This document shows, piece after piece, positions 23,099 through 31,568 of a stretch of DNA of 64,000 nucleotides. The DNA is taken from positions 310,001-374,000 of the forward strand of contig NZ_JARGNH010000001.1 of the NCBI RefSeq assembly GCF_029213205.1. Direction: 5' to 3'. A model generated the notes under the pieces. It saw nothing but the letters and a program-made list of their open reading frames with translations. It was not told where the DNA came from and made no database searches. Numbering within the stretch: the first letter of the stretch is position 1; every line of letters starts with the position of its first letter. This DNA comes from Pseudooceanicola sp. (GTDB lineage: Bacteria > Pseudomonadota > Alphaproteobacteria > Rhodobacterales > Rhodobacteraceae). Both the position numbers and the translations under genes were made by a program.

Positions 23099-23868
23099 TG
23101 GAGTCTGTCCCTGTCTGGTGCCTGCGCAGAGTGGCCTCGGCGGCGCGCCGGGGCAAGCGCTGCCACAGCTGGCGTGGCGGCAATGTCGATCCAGACGGGC
23201 AGATGATCCGAGGCGATCCGTGCCGGTTGCGCGATATGCGGGGTCGGCTCCCCGGGCTGCAGCCCGGGCCCGATGGCAAAGCGATCCAGTGCCGCAATCG
23301 GGCGCGGCGCCGGAAAACTGCCGCGTGAAGGCTGAATCCGGTAGGGGCCAAGGTGGCTCTGCAGCGCCTGCATATCGCCCCAATCGTTGAAATCTCCGGC
23401 AATCACCGTCGGCCAGACCGGCAGCCGGTCGATGGCCCGCCGAATCGCCGCCACCTGCAGCAGCCGATAGCGCCGCAGCAGCCCCAGATGCACGCCGATC
23501 ACCCGCAGCGGTCCGATTGGGGTGTCCAGATCGACCCGGATGGCGCCGCGCGGTTCCAGCCCCGGCAGTTCGATATGACCGGTGTCCAGCACCCGGCTCT
23601 TGCCGCGCAGCAGAAAGGCATTGCCATGCCAGCCCAATGAGCCGCCCGGTTCGCCCAGATCGGCGACCTGCCAGCCATTGGCCTCGGCCATCTCATCGGG
23701 CAGGGCGGCGGGGCGTGGCGGCATCCGCTTGTCGGCCTCCTGCAACACCACCAGATCCGCCCCGGTCGACTCCAGCACCGCAAGCGAACGGTCCGGGCGG
23801 CGGCGCAGGTCCAGCCCCACACATTTCTGCAGGTTATAGGTTGCTATGCGGAGCGTCAGCGCTTTCAT
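23095..23868 (-). CDS. Endonuclease/exonuclease/phosphatase (EEP) family protein
   Basis: The 257-residue protein carries the EEP metal-dependent phosphodiesterase motifs: TYNLQKCVG at the N-terminus, VLQEADKR with the metal Glu, GDFNDWGD, and SDHLPVW with catalytic His near residue 232. No signal peptide is evident. Substrates in this family range from DNA to phospholipids. ATG at 23868 is preferred over TTG at 23886. The end overlaps the antiporter start, suggesting coupling. Confidence 0.85.
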   Translation of the reverse strand: MKALTLRIATYNLQKCVGLDLRRRPDRSLAVLESTGADLVVLQEADKRMPPRPAALPDEMAEANGWQVADLGEPGGSLGWHGNAFLLRGKSRVLDTGHIELPGLEPRGAIRVDLDTPIGPLRVIGVHLGLLRRYRLLQVAAIRRAIDRLPVWPTVIAGDFNDWGDMQALQSHLGPYRIQPSRGSFPAPRPIAALDRFAIGPGLQPGEPTPHIAQPARIASDHLPVWIDIAATPAVAALAPARRRGHSAQAPDRDRLQ

Positions 23869-23904
23869 AGTCACTGCAATAGGCAAAAACCGGGGAGGTT
23901 CACA

Positions 23905-24540
23905 ATGTTTAAGAGCCAGGCCCTGCTAACGCGCGTTGTCTGGGGGCTGTTGCTGCTTTTTGCGAGCTATGCGTTGTTGCGCTGGCGGCTGTCGCTGGCT
24001 TTTGTGGCGCTGGCGACGCTGGCGCTGTCCATGGCGCCGGTCTATGTCGCCCGCTGGGCCAAGATCGAGGTGCCGCGCGCCTTTATTGCCGCCACCACCC
24101 TGTTTGTCGGCGGCACCCTGTTCGCCGGTGAGGTGCTGGATCTCTACAACCGGATCTGGTGGTGGGACATTGCCATGCATGGCGGCAGCGCGGTTGGTTT
24201 CGGGCTGATCGGTTTCGTTCTGGTCTTCATGATGTTTCAGGGCGATCGCTTTGCCGCGCCGCCGATTGCGGTGGCATTTTTTGCCTTCTGTTTCGCACTG
24301 GCCATTGGCGCGCTCTGGGAGGTGTTCGAGTTTTCCATGGATCAGATCTTTGGCACCAATATGCAGAAATCCGGCCTGGTCGACACGATGGGCGATCTGC
24401 TGGTCGATATCGGCGGCGCGCTGATCGGGGCAGCGACCGGCTTTGCCTGGCTGAAAGAGCACAAGATCGGCGGCATGACCGGGCTGATCACGGCCTTTGT
24501 CAATCGCAACCCGCGTCTGTTTGGCCGCTTCCGCAAATAA
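23905..24540 (+). CDS. Conserved integral membrane protein (DUF2238/YjdF-like)
   Basis: The 211-residue protein has about six hydrophobic segments and the conserved polar motifs LYNRIWWWDIAMHGGS and IGALWEVFEFSMDQ, with a later LVDTMGDLLVDIGGA helix. These acidic and histidine residues inside membrane helices resemble the YjdF/DUF2238 family of unknown function. GGGGAGGTTCACA precedes the ATG. It is divergent from the EEP gene 36 bases away. Confidence 0.75.
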   Translation: MFKSQALLTRVVWGLLLLFASYALLRWRLSLAFVALATLALSMAPVYVARWAKIEVPRAFIAATTLFVGGTLFAGEVLDLYNRIWWWDIAMHGGSAVGFGLIGFVLVFMMFQGDRFAAPPIAVAFFAFCFALAIGALWEVFEFSMDQIFGTNMQKSGLVDTMGDLLVDIGGALIGAATGFAWLKEHKIGGMTGLITAFVNRNPRLFGRFRK

Positions 24541-24597
24541 CTCTGCTTGACCTTTGCCGATCAGCGGCAATTGATGCGTGCCATGACAAAGGCCCGT

Positions 24598-25455
24598 ATG
24601 GACGCGCGCGGCGCGGCTCTCCTCATCTTTATCGCGTTGATCCTGGGCGCCAATCAGGTGGTGATGAAACTCACCTCCGAAGGGCTGTCACCGGTATTTC
24701 AGGCCGGGCTGCGCTCGGCCATTGCTGCCGTCGCCATCGGCGTCTGGATCGTGATCCGCGGCATCGCCTTTCCGGTTACCCGCGAAGTGCTGTTGTCCGG
24801 TCTTGTTTTAGGATTTCTTTTCGCGTTCGAATTCCTGTGCTTATACGTCGCTGTTGATCTTACAACCGTGTCGCATGTGTCGATCATGTTCTACACGATG
24901 CCGGTGCATCTGAGCATCATGGCGCATTTCTTGCTGCCAGGAGAGCGGCTGACCAGGCTGCGTATCCTCGGCCTCGCGCTCTGCCTTGGCGCGGTGGTTC
25001 TGGTGGTGGCGGATCGGGGCCAGGGGCAGGCCAGCCTGATGGGCGACCTGATCGCCTTTGTTGGCGCCATCGGCTGGGCGGCGGTCGGCATGTTGCTCAG
25101 GGCCTCGCCAATTTCACGGGTGCCGGGCGAGGCGGCGTTGCTCTGGCAATTGGGGGTCTCGGCGCCGATCCTGTTGCTGGCTGCGCTGCTGTTCGGACCG
25201 TTGGTGCGCGATCTGAGCGTCGAACACCTCTGGCTGATGAGCTATCAGGTCATCGCTGTCGGGTTGTTCTGCTTCATGGCCTGGGTGATCCTGATCCGGG
25301 TCTATCCGGCGCCGACCGTGGCCAGCTTCAGCTTTCTGACGCCGGTGTTTTCGGTCGGCTTTGCCTGGTTGATCCTGGGGGAGCCGCTGCGCCTGTCGAT
25401 CCTGATTGGGCTGGGCCTGGTGGCGGCGGGGATCGTGCTGATCAACCGCCGCTGA
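24598..25455 (+). CDS. EamA/DMT-family permease
   Basis: A 285-residue ten-helix permease, the third EamA protein within 6 kb. It begins LLIFIALILGANQVVMK and ends LGEPLRLSILIGLGLVAAGIVLINRR. ATG at 24598 is chosen because AAAGG sits five bases upstream; ATGs at 24574 and 24583 and a TTG at 24547 are possible but lack a ribosome-binding site. The substrate is unknown. It is convergent with selO. Confidence 0.88.
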   Translation: MDARGAALLIFIALILGANQVVMKLTSEGLSPVFQAGLRSAIAAVAIGVWIVIRGIAFPVTREVLLSGLVLGFLFAFEFLCLYVAVDLTTVSHVSIMFYTMPVHLSIMAHFLLPGERLTRLRILGLALCLGAVVLVVADRGQGQASLMGDLIAFVGAIGWAAVGMLLRASPISRVPGEAALLWQLGVSAPILLLAALLFGPLVRDLSVEHLWLMSYQVIAVGLFCFMAWVILIRVYPAPTVASFSFLTPVFSVGFAWLILGEPLRLSILIGLGLVAAGIVLINRR

Positions 25456-25483
25456 TTGATCTTCGTTGATCACTGGGCGCCGG

Positions 25484-26905
25484 TCAGGTGCCGCAAAAGG
25501 TCGCCGCGACGGTTTCGCTCGGCAGTGGCGGGTGGGTCAGATCCGCCGCCTCCGGCTGATCCTCATAGGGGCGTGACAGCACCAGCAGCAGCCGTTGAAA
25601 CGGCGCCATATCACCATCCACCGCCGCTTCGATCATCTGCTCGACCCGGTGATTGCGCGGGATAAAGGCGGGGTTGGCGGCGCGCATCCGCGCTTGCGGA
25701 TCGACCTCATCCGCCAGCCGCGCCTGCCAGCGCCCCGCCCAGGCGTCAAAGGCATCGCGGTCGATAAAGTGATCGCGGGCATCGCCCTGGCTCAGCGCGC
25801 GGAATGTGTTGGTGAAATCGGCCCCGCTTTCGGCCATCAGCGCCAGCAGGTCGGTGATCAGCGCCGCGTCTTCATCGTGCGCCTTGGCCAAGCCGATCTT
25901 GGCGCGGAACCGGGTCAGCCAGACGGCATGGACCCGGTCGGGCACCGCGTTGATCATTGCCGTAAACCGTTCGACCGCCAGATCCTTGTCGGGCATCAGC
26001 GGCACCAGGCAGCTGGCCAACTGCGCCAGATTCCAGCCGATGATCCCGGGCTGGTTCTGATAGGCATAGCGGCCGCCGCGGTCGATCGAGGAATAGAAGG
26101 TCTCGGGGTGGTAATTGTCCATAAAGGCGCAGGGGCCGTAATCAATGGTCTCGCCGGAAATGCTGGTGTTGTCGGTGTTCATCACCCCATGGATGAACCC
26201 CACCGACATCCAGGCGGCGACCAGTTCCACCTGCCGGGCAATGACCGCGTCGAGCAGGGCCTCGGGGCTGCGCGCGGCGGGATAGTGGCGGGCAACCACA
26301 TGGTCGAACAGGGTTTGCAGCGCCGCCAGATCATTGCGCGCATAGAAATATTGAAAGGTGCCGACCCGGATATGGCTGGCCGCAACGCGGGTCAGAACCG
26401 CGCCGGGCAGCCAGGTCTCGCGGGCGATCTCTTCGCCAGTGGCCACCGCCGCCAGGGCGCGGGTGGTCGGGATCCCCAGCGCATGCATCGACTCGGACAG
26501 CAGATATTCGCGCAGCACCGGGCCGATCCAGGCGCGGCCATCGCCATTGCGCGAATAGGGGGTCGGACCGGCCCCCTTGAGCTGAATGTCGCGGCGCTGC
26601 CCGGCGCGGTCGATCACCTCGCCCAGCAGGATCGCGCGGCCATCGCCCAGCTGTGCGGAAAAGCCGCCGAACTGATGCCCGGCATAGGCCTGGGCCAGCG
26701 GCTGCGCCCCGTCAGGCAGCCGGTTGCCGGAAAAGAGCTGCGCAAGTGCCGCATCATCCGGACGCGGCCCCAGGCCCAACTCACCGGCCAGCGCGTCGTT
26801 AAAGGCGAGGAGTTGCGGCGCCTGCACCGGGGTTGGCTTCAAAAACGAAAAGAACCGCTCCGGCAGATTGGCGTAGCTGTTGTCGAAATCAATGGCGATG
26901 TTCAT
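25484..26905 (-). CDS. selO: Protein adenylyltransferase SelO (YdiU/UPF0061)
   Basis: SelO is a pseudokinase-fold enzyme that transfers AMP to Ser/Thr/Tyr of proteins and takes part in redox stress responses. The 473-residue length is normal. Conserved blocks include [52 protein letters not shown] with the metal-binding Asn/Asp pair, and a terminal FCGT. That last cysteine corresponds to the selenocysteine position of eukaryotic SelO. The 240 bases upstream hold only a 10-bp palindrome (27002-27011). Confidence 0.95.
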   Translation of the reverse strand: MNIAIDFDNSYANLPERFFSFLKPTPVQAPQLLAFNDALAGELGLGPRPDDAALAQLFSGNRLPDGAQPLAQAYAGHQFGGFSAQLGDGRAILLGEVIDRAGQRRDIQLKGAGPTPYSRNGDGRAWIGPVLREYLLSESMHALGIPTTRALAAVATGEEIARETWLPGAVLTRVAASHIRVGTFQYFYARNDLAALQTLFDHVVARHYPAARSPEALLDAVIARQVELVAAWMSVGFIHGVMNTDNTSISGETIDYGPCAFMDNYHPETFYSSIDRGGRYAYQNQPGIIGWNLAQLASCLVPLMPDKDLAVERFTAMINAVPDRVHAVWLTRFRAKIGLAKAHDEDAALITDLLALMAESGADFTNTFRALSQGDARDHFIDRDAFDAWAGRWQARLADEVDPQARMRAANPAFIPRNHRVEQMIEAAVDGDMAPFQRLLLVLSRPYEDQPEAADLTHPPLPSETVAATFCGT

Positions 26906-27145
26906 GGCGACTACAGCTACGCCTTCCTGCGCAAATGTCGATACTGCGAATGACCGAATTGGCGTCGCAACCGCGCTCTGTCCGGCCGCTCTCCGGCTAG
27001 TTCAAATTTGAGGCAGCGGAATGGGGTTGATTTGCCCAAAAAAACGCCCGATTGCCTCGATTTTCAGCACCGAGCCGGACATATGCCGGGGCCGTGCAGA
27101 ATTCAGAGAATTTGATTGATTCTATGGGTGTGGCGGCGGGGGCGA

Positions 27146-27592
27146 TCAGAACTTTTGTGTCATCAGGACATAGTCTGGGCGGGCGGTGAATTTCTGCCGA
27201 CGATAGATATCCTGCGCCCGCGTGTCGTCGCGGTGCACCTCTAGATGCAGGGCCCGCAACCCGGCGACGGCCAATGCCTTTGGCAGGCTGTTCAGCACCT
27301 CCGAGGCGATGCCGCGCCCGCGCACCCCGGCCCGGATCCAGACCTCTTCGACAACTCCGACGAGCCCGCCAAAGGCCAGGCTCCAGCCAAAGCTGATGAC
27401 GATATAGCCAATCGGCGCCCGGGCCGGGCCGATCAGGTAGATGGCGCCATGTGGCGAGCCCGAAAGCAACGGCATCAGCGCCGCGTCACGCGTCGTCGTA
27501 TCGTCGGCGATCTGCATCTCGTCATGGCAGGCCGCGATCATCGGGCGCAGCCGTTCGGCATCCTCGGGGCCCGCCAGATGCACCGCCGTCAT
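27146..27592 (-). CDS. GNAT-family N-acetyltransferase
   Basis: The 148-residue protein has a GNAT fold with VVEEVWIRAGVRGRGIASEVL, the acetyl-CoA pyrophosphate loop, and a C-terminal LHLEVHRDDTRAQDIYRRQKF. The acceptor substrate is unknown. Its ATG overlaps the stop of the nucleoside hydrolase gene (ATGA), so the two are probably co-translated. Confidence 0.87.
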   Translation of the reverse strand: MTAVHLAGPEDAERLRPMIAACHDEMQIADDTTTRDAALMPLLSGSPHGAIYLIGPARAPIGYIVISFGWSLAFGGLVGVVEEVWIRAGVRGRGIASEVLNSLPKALAVAGLRALHLEVHRDDTRAQDIYRRQKFTARPDYVLMTQKF

Positions 27593-28527
27593 AGTCGCGC
27601 CAGCCGTTCGATCAGCAGGTCGAAATAGCCGGTGTCGTCAATGCTGCCCATGAAGGTCGCATTGGCGGGCCGACCGGTGACCCCCCACCAATCGGCGACG
27701 GTCATCCCCAGGGTCAGCGGCGATTGGGTTTCGATTTCCACATTGATATGACGCCCGGTGAACAGATCGGGGCGGATCAGATGCGCGATCACGCAAGGGT
27801 CATGCAGCGGCGCGCCGGGGCTGGCATATTTCTGCCGGTCGAAACGTTCAAAAAAATCGGTCATTTCGGCCACCGCGACACCGACCTGGCTGCCGAGCGC
27901 GCGAAAGGCGTCGTTGCGCGGCTTGGTGACCAGCGCCTTATGGGTGACGTCCAGCGACATCACCACAATCGGAACGCCGGATTTAAAAACAATATCAGCC
28001 GCATGCGGGTCGACATAAATGTTGAACTCCGCCGCTGGGGTGACATTGCCGACCTCGAAATAGCCCCCCCCCATCAGCACGATCTCGGCCACCTTGCCGA
28101 TCACATCCGGCGCCTGTTGAAAGGCCCTGGCGATATTGGTCAGCGGCCCCAGCGGGCAGAGCGTGACACTGCCGGCCGCTTCGCCACGCAGCGTGCGGAT
28201 GATGAAATCGACGCCATGTTCGTCCTGCAGCGGCATCCGCGGATCCGGCAGTTTTGGCCCGTTCAGCCCGGTGGCGCCATGCACATATTCCGCCGTCACC
28301 AGCTTTCGCTGCAACGGGCGGTCACAGCCGGCAAACACCTTGATATCGTGCCGTCCGGCCAGTTCGCAGATGATCCGTGCGTTCTTTTGGGTCAGATCCA
28401 GCGGCACGTTTCCGGCAACGGCGGTCAGGCCCAGCACCTCGATTTCATCCGGGCTGGCCAGCGCCAGCAGGATGGCAACGGCATCGTCCTGGCCGGGGTC
28501 GGTGTCGATAATGATCTTGCGTGCCAT
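27589..28527 (-). CDS. Inosine/uridine-preferring nucleoside hydrolase
   Basis: The enzyme hydrolyses the N-glycosidic bond of ribonucleosides for salvage. The 312-residue protein has the calcium-binding DTDPGQDD motif at 8-15, LMGGG, AEFNIYVDPHAA and the late LHDPCVIAHL block with the fourth metal ligand. ATG at 28527 gives the family length; upstream in-frame codons have no support. It is first in a two-gene unit with a GNAT gene and divergent from the sulfotransferase-like gene. Confidence 0.92.
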   Translation of the reverse strand: MARKIIIDTDPGQDDAVAILLALASPDEIEVLGLTAVAGNVPLDLTQKNARIICELAGRHDIKVFAGCDRPLQRKLVTAEYVHGATGLNGPKLPDPRMPLQDEHGVDFIIRTLRGEAAGSVTLCPLGPLTNIARAFQQAPDVIGKVAEIVLMGGGYFEVGNVTPAAEFNIYVDPHAADIVFKSGVPIVVMSLDVTHKALVTKPRNDAFRALGSQVGVAVAEMTDFFERFDRQKYASPGAPLHDPCVIAHLIRPDLFTGRHINVEIETQSPLTLGMTVADWWGVTGRPANATFMGSIDDTGYFDLLIERLARL

Positions 28528-28639
28528 GATGCCCCTTGGTGCCGAAAGACGACCTTGGCGCGACTGGGCGGCGGAGTCCATCGGGTGATTGCGCCCACGT
28601 CGGATCTGAGAGAAGCTTTGCCGAACAAAGGGTCGGGCA

Positions 28640-29533
28640 ATGAACGGGCAGGCAGGCATCTACATCCATGCGGGCGCGCATCGCACCGGCACCAGTTCGT
28701 TTCAGGCCTGCCTGTCGCTGAACCGGGCCCGTCTGGCGGCCGCAGGGTTTGACGCCGCCTATCCGGGCCGCGATGGCATCATCGATGGCAGCCTCAGGCT
28801 ACGTTTGCCCAATCCGCGCCATCGGCGCAGCCCGGATGCAGCCTGGGTCGCGACTCTGCGCGAGGAACTGGCGCGGCATCAGAGCGGGCCGAGGCGCGGG
28901 CTGATCCTGTCCGAGGAAAATATTCCGGGCCGGATGTTTCATTTCTATCAGGGCCAGTTCTACCCTGCCGCCCGCCGCCGGATCGGGGTTCTGGCCGAGT
29001 CGCTGCCCGGTCCGGTCGAACACCTGCTTTATGTAATAAGGCCTTATGCGGCATTGTTCACCTCAGCCTATCGCAAGCGGGCCGAGGATAATCCGGTGCC
29101 GGATTTTTCCGAAATCGGCGAAGGCATGGTCGGGGTGGATCGCGGCTGGCCGGAATTGCTGACCATCCTGCAGCGTCGGCTGCGGCCCAAACGCTTTACC
29201 GTCATTGATTATAGCGCGCGCGGCAGCAGCTGTGACTTGCTGACCCGGCTGTTGCCCGGTGACGGGGTTGCCGATCTGCAAGAGCCAGAAGCGCAGTTGA
29301 ACCTGTCGGCCAGCGATACGGCGCTGCGCGCGTTGCAAGCCCGCTACCGGGCCGGGGAAAAACTGGAACGGGCCGAATGGCAGGCGGTGATTGCCGATTA
29401 CGCCGGGGCCGATCCCGGAAACCGCCCAGAATTTGCGGCCTTTACCCCGGCGCAGGCTGCGATCTTGGCGGCGCGCTATGCCAGTGATCTGGCGCGAATT
29501 CGGGTGATGGAAAACATTAAGTTCATCGATTAA
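28640..29533 (+). CDS. Sulfotransferase-like P-loop protein
   Basis: The 297-residue protein starts with IYIHAGAHRTGTSSFQ, a 5'-phosphosulfate-binding-type loop of the sulfotransferase superfamily, and has a VIRPYAALFTSAYRK segment matching the second (3'-phosphate) motif. It may modify a surface polysaccharide or small molecule using PAPS. No PAPS-synthesis or polysaccharide gene is near. It is a single gene, ended by a strong bidirectional terminator. Confidence 0.7.
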   Translation: MNGQAGIYIHAGAHRTGTSSFQACLSLNRARLAAAGFDAAYPGRDGIIDGSLRLRLPNPRHRRSPDAAWVATLREELARHQSGPRRGLILSEENIPGRMFHFYQGQFYPAARRRIGVLAESLPGPVEHLLYVIRPYAALFTSAYRKRAEDNPVPDFSEIGEGMVGVDRGWPELLTILQRRLRPKRFTVIDYSARGSSCDLLTRLLPGDGVADLQEPEAQLNLSASDTALRALQARYRAGEKLERAEWQAVIADYAGADPGNRPEFAAFTPAQAAILAARYASDLARIRVMENIKFID

Positions 29534-29534
29534 C

Positions 29535-29575
29535 CATCGAAAAAGGCGCAGAAAATACTGCGCCTTTCGTCGATG
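29535..29575. terminator. Bidirectional rho-independent terminator
   Basis: An A-rich arm ending GGCGCAG pairs with CTGCGCC and a T-run around an AAAATA loop (core 29542-29567), and outer CATCGA/TCGATG bases extend the stem. It lies between the convergent sulfotransferase-like and iron-binding-protein genes and can serve both. Confidence 0.85.
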
Positions 29576-29591
29576 TCAATTGGCCTGTGGC

Positions 29592-30599
29592 TCAGCTGTC
29601 GAAATCGACCACTTCGATCAGTCGCAGCGCTTCGGGGCGCAAGGCCGCCAGCTCCATCAGGTTGACCGAATCCGCGGTGAAGCTGCCCCAGCCCTTGACC
29701 AGCGCGCTCGGCTCGGTGCCGGGTGCAATCGGGTATTCGTGGTTGGCGCTGGCATAGGTTTGCTGCGCTTCGGGCGACACCAGATAGTCGATGAATTTCA
29801 GAGCGTTGGCGTAGTTGGGTGCGGCTTTGGTCAGGGCCACACCGGAAATGTTCACATGGGCGCCGCCGCCGTCAAAGGTCGGAAACACGATCCGCACCGA
29901 ATTGGCCCATTCGGCTTGCTCGGGATCCTCCAGCATCTGACCCATGTAGTAGGTGTTGCCGATTGAGATGTCGCATTCACCGGCCCAGATCGCCTTGACC
30001 TGGGCACGGTCCGACCCCTGCGGCTTGCGCGCCAGGTTGGCTTTGACCGCTTGAAGCCAGATCTTGGTGGCTTCGGCGCCATGGTGTTTCAGATAGGCGG
30101 CTACCAGCGCGACGTTATAGGGATGGGTGCCGGAACGGGTGCAGATCCGCCCCCGCCATTTCGGATCGGCGAGGTCCTCGTAGGTGGTGACCTCGCCATC
30201 GGCAACGCGGTCCTTGCTGGCATAGACGATGCGGGCGCGGGTGGTCAGGCCCCACCAATGGTTGTCGGGGTCGTGATAGGCGGCGGGCACATTGGCGCGC
30301 AGCGCTTCGCTGTCGACCGGCTGGGTCACCCCGGCGGCGACCACGGCGGCGAGCCGGGCGATATCGACGGTCAGCACCAGATCGGCGGGCGAGCGATCCC
30401 CCTCGGCGGTCAGCCGTTCGATCATGCCCTGGTCCAGGTAGGCGACATTGACGTTGATTCCGGTGGCGGCGGTGAACCCGTCGGTCAGTGGCTTCAGCAG
30501 CTCGGGCTGGCGATAAGAATAGAGGTTCACCTCCTCGGCCAGCACCGGCTGGGCGATGAGGGTCAGGGCGAAGGCGGCGCTCTTGAGGGTCGATTTCAT
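29592..30599 (-). CDS. Fe(3+) ABC transporter periplasmic binding protein
   Basis: The 335-residue FbpA/AfuA-type protein has a signal peptide (1-21, cleaved at VLA-EE), a start VNLYSYRQPELLKPL, and the iron-coordinating tyrosine pair in GNTYYMGQM. It would deliver ferric iron to an inner-membrane permease. No permease or ATPase gene is adjacent, so it is an orphan or its partners are elsewhere. A sigma70-type promoter and a TGA-N9-TCA iron-type box precede it. Confidence 0.88.
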   Translation of the reverse strand: MKSTLKSAAFALTLIAQPVLAEEVNLYSYRQPELLKPLTDGFTAATGINVNVAYLDQGMIERLTAEGDRSPADLVLTVDIARLAAVVAAGVTQPVDSEALRANVPAAYHDPDNHWWGLTTRARIVYASKDRVADGEVTTYEDLADPKWRGRICTRSGTHPYNVALVAAYLKHHGAEATKIWLQAVKANLARKPQGSDRAQVKAIWAGECDISIGNTYYMGQMLEDPEQAEWANSVRIVFPTFDGGGAHVNISGVALTKAAPNYANALKFIDYLVSPEAQQTYASANHEYPIAPGTEPSALVKGWGSFTADSVNLMELAALRPEALRLIEVVDFDS

Positions 30600-30629
30600 A
30601 GGGGGCTCCCGGTCTGATCTGTTCAGGCG

Positions 30630-30658
30630 GTTAAAGCCGAGTCTTTTTGTCGGGTCAA
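30630..30658 (-). promoter_or_regulatory. Promoter of the iron-binding protein gene
   Basis: On the minus strand TTGACC (-35, 30653-30658) and TTTAAC (-10, 30630-30635) are separated by exactly 17 bases, and the start codon follows about 30 bases later. The match to sigma70 consensus is good. Confidence 0.65.
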
Positions 30659-30662
30659 TACC

Positions 30663-30677
30663 TGAACAAAGAAATCA
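30663..30677. promoter_or_regulatory. Putative iron-responsive box TGA-N9-TCA
   Basis: TGA (30663-30665) and TCA (30675-30677) are 9 bases apart inside a larger CCTGA...TCAGG dyad, directly upstream of the -35 element. This is the architecture of alphaproteobacterial RirA-type iron boxes. The box overlaps the mazG stop codon. An additional TGTTCAGG at 30620-30627 mirrors CCTGAACA at 30661-30668 across the promoter. Confidence 0.5.
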
Positions 30678-31505
30678 GGTAATTTTGGCCCTGGCCGCCT
30701 TTTCCTCGGCCTTGGCGGCATCCCAGAGGGCGTCCATCTCGGCCAGGTCGGAATCGGTCGGCTGCTTGCCCATCGCCTTAAGTCTTTCCTCAACCGAACT
30801 GAATCTACGAATGAATTTCTGATTGGCCGACCTAAGGGCCGCTTCGGGATCGACATCCAGATGCCGGGCCAGATTGGCCATCACGAACAGCAAATCACCG
30901 AATTCCTCGGCCACCTCATCGGGGCCGAGGTCATCGCGCGCTTCGACCAGTTCCGCCGCTTCCTCTTGCACCTTGTCCAGCACATGGCTGGCATCGGGCC
31001 AGTCAAAGCCGACCCGCGCGGCGCGGTTTTGCAGCTTGATCGCCCGGGTCAGGGCAGGCAAGCCCTGCGCCACCCCGTCGAGCACGCCAGCCTGCGCCTT
31101 GACCTTGCGCTCGGCGGCCTTGATCGCCTCCCAGTCGCGGCTCTGCTGTTCGGCGGATTTGTCGCGGCTCTCATCGCCGAACACATGCGGATGCCGCGCC
31201 AGCATCTTGTCTGCCATGCCATTGGCGACATCGTGAAAGTTAAACAGCCCGCGTTCACTGGCCATCTGGGCATGAAACACCGCCTGAAACAGCAGATCGC
31301 CCAATTCGCCCTGTAATTCGTCCCAGGCCGCGCGCTCGATCACGTCAGCGACCTCATAGGCCTCTTCGATCGTATAAGGCGCGATGCTGGCGAAATCCTG
31401 TTCGATGTCCCAGGGACAGCCGGTTTCAGGGTCACGCAGCCGGGCCATGATGGCCAAAAGCCGGGGTAACCCACCGTCAGGGTCGTTGATCAATGCGTCG
31501 CCCAT
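30675..31505 (-). CDS. mazG: Nucleoside triphosphate pyrophosphohydrolase MazG
   Basis: MazG hydrolyses NTPs/dNTPs to NMP and pyrophosphate, cleaning the nucleotide pool. The 276-residue protein has two MazG repeats, each with an EExxE...E/DxxD metal site (EEAYEVADVI with GELGDLLFQ, then EEAAELVEA with EFGDLLFVM). The true ATG at 31505 is supported by family length; the same frame stays open far upstream over the divergent amidohydrolase, which is chance. Confidence 0.95.
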   Translation of the reverse strand: MGDALINDPDGGLPRLLAIMARLRDPETGCPWDIEQDFASIAPYTIEEAYEVADVIERAAWDELQGELGDLLFQAVFHAQMASERGLFNFHDVANGMADKMLARHPHVFGDESRDKSAEQQSRDWEAIKAAERKVKAQAGVLDGVAQGLPALTRAIKLQNRAARVGFDWPDASHVLDKVQEEAAELVEARDDLGPDEVAEEFGDLLFVMANLARHLDVDPEAALRSANQKFIRRFSSVEERLKAMGKQPTDSDLAEMDALWDAAKAEEKAARAKIT

Positions 31506-31524
31506 TGCAGCGCCTCCGTGATTG

Positions 31525-31546
31525 GGGTTTGCTGACAGCCAAACCC
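31525..31546. promoter_or_regulatory. Inverted repeat in the mazG/amidohydrolase divergent region
   Basis: GGGTTTG (31525-31531) and CAAACCC (31540-31546) form a perfect 7-bp dyad with an 8-base spacer in the 63-base gap between divergent genes. It could be an operator, but no regulator is indicated. Confidence 0.35.
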
Positions 31547-31568
31547 AGCAGGCCGCAGGAGTCCAGCC

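Noticed and set aside
25595-26953. A 452-codon plus-strand frame opposite selO.
   Set aside because: It is a shadow frame; selO on the other strand is complete and conserved.
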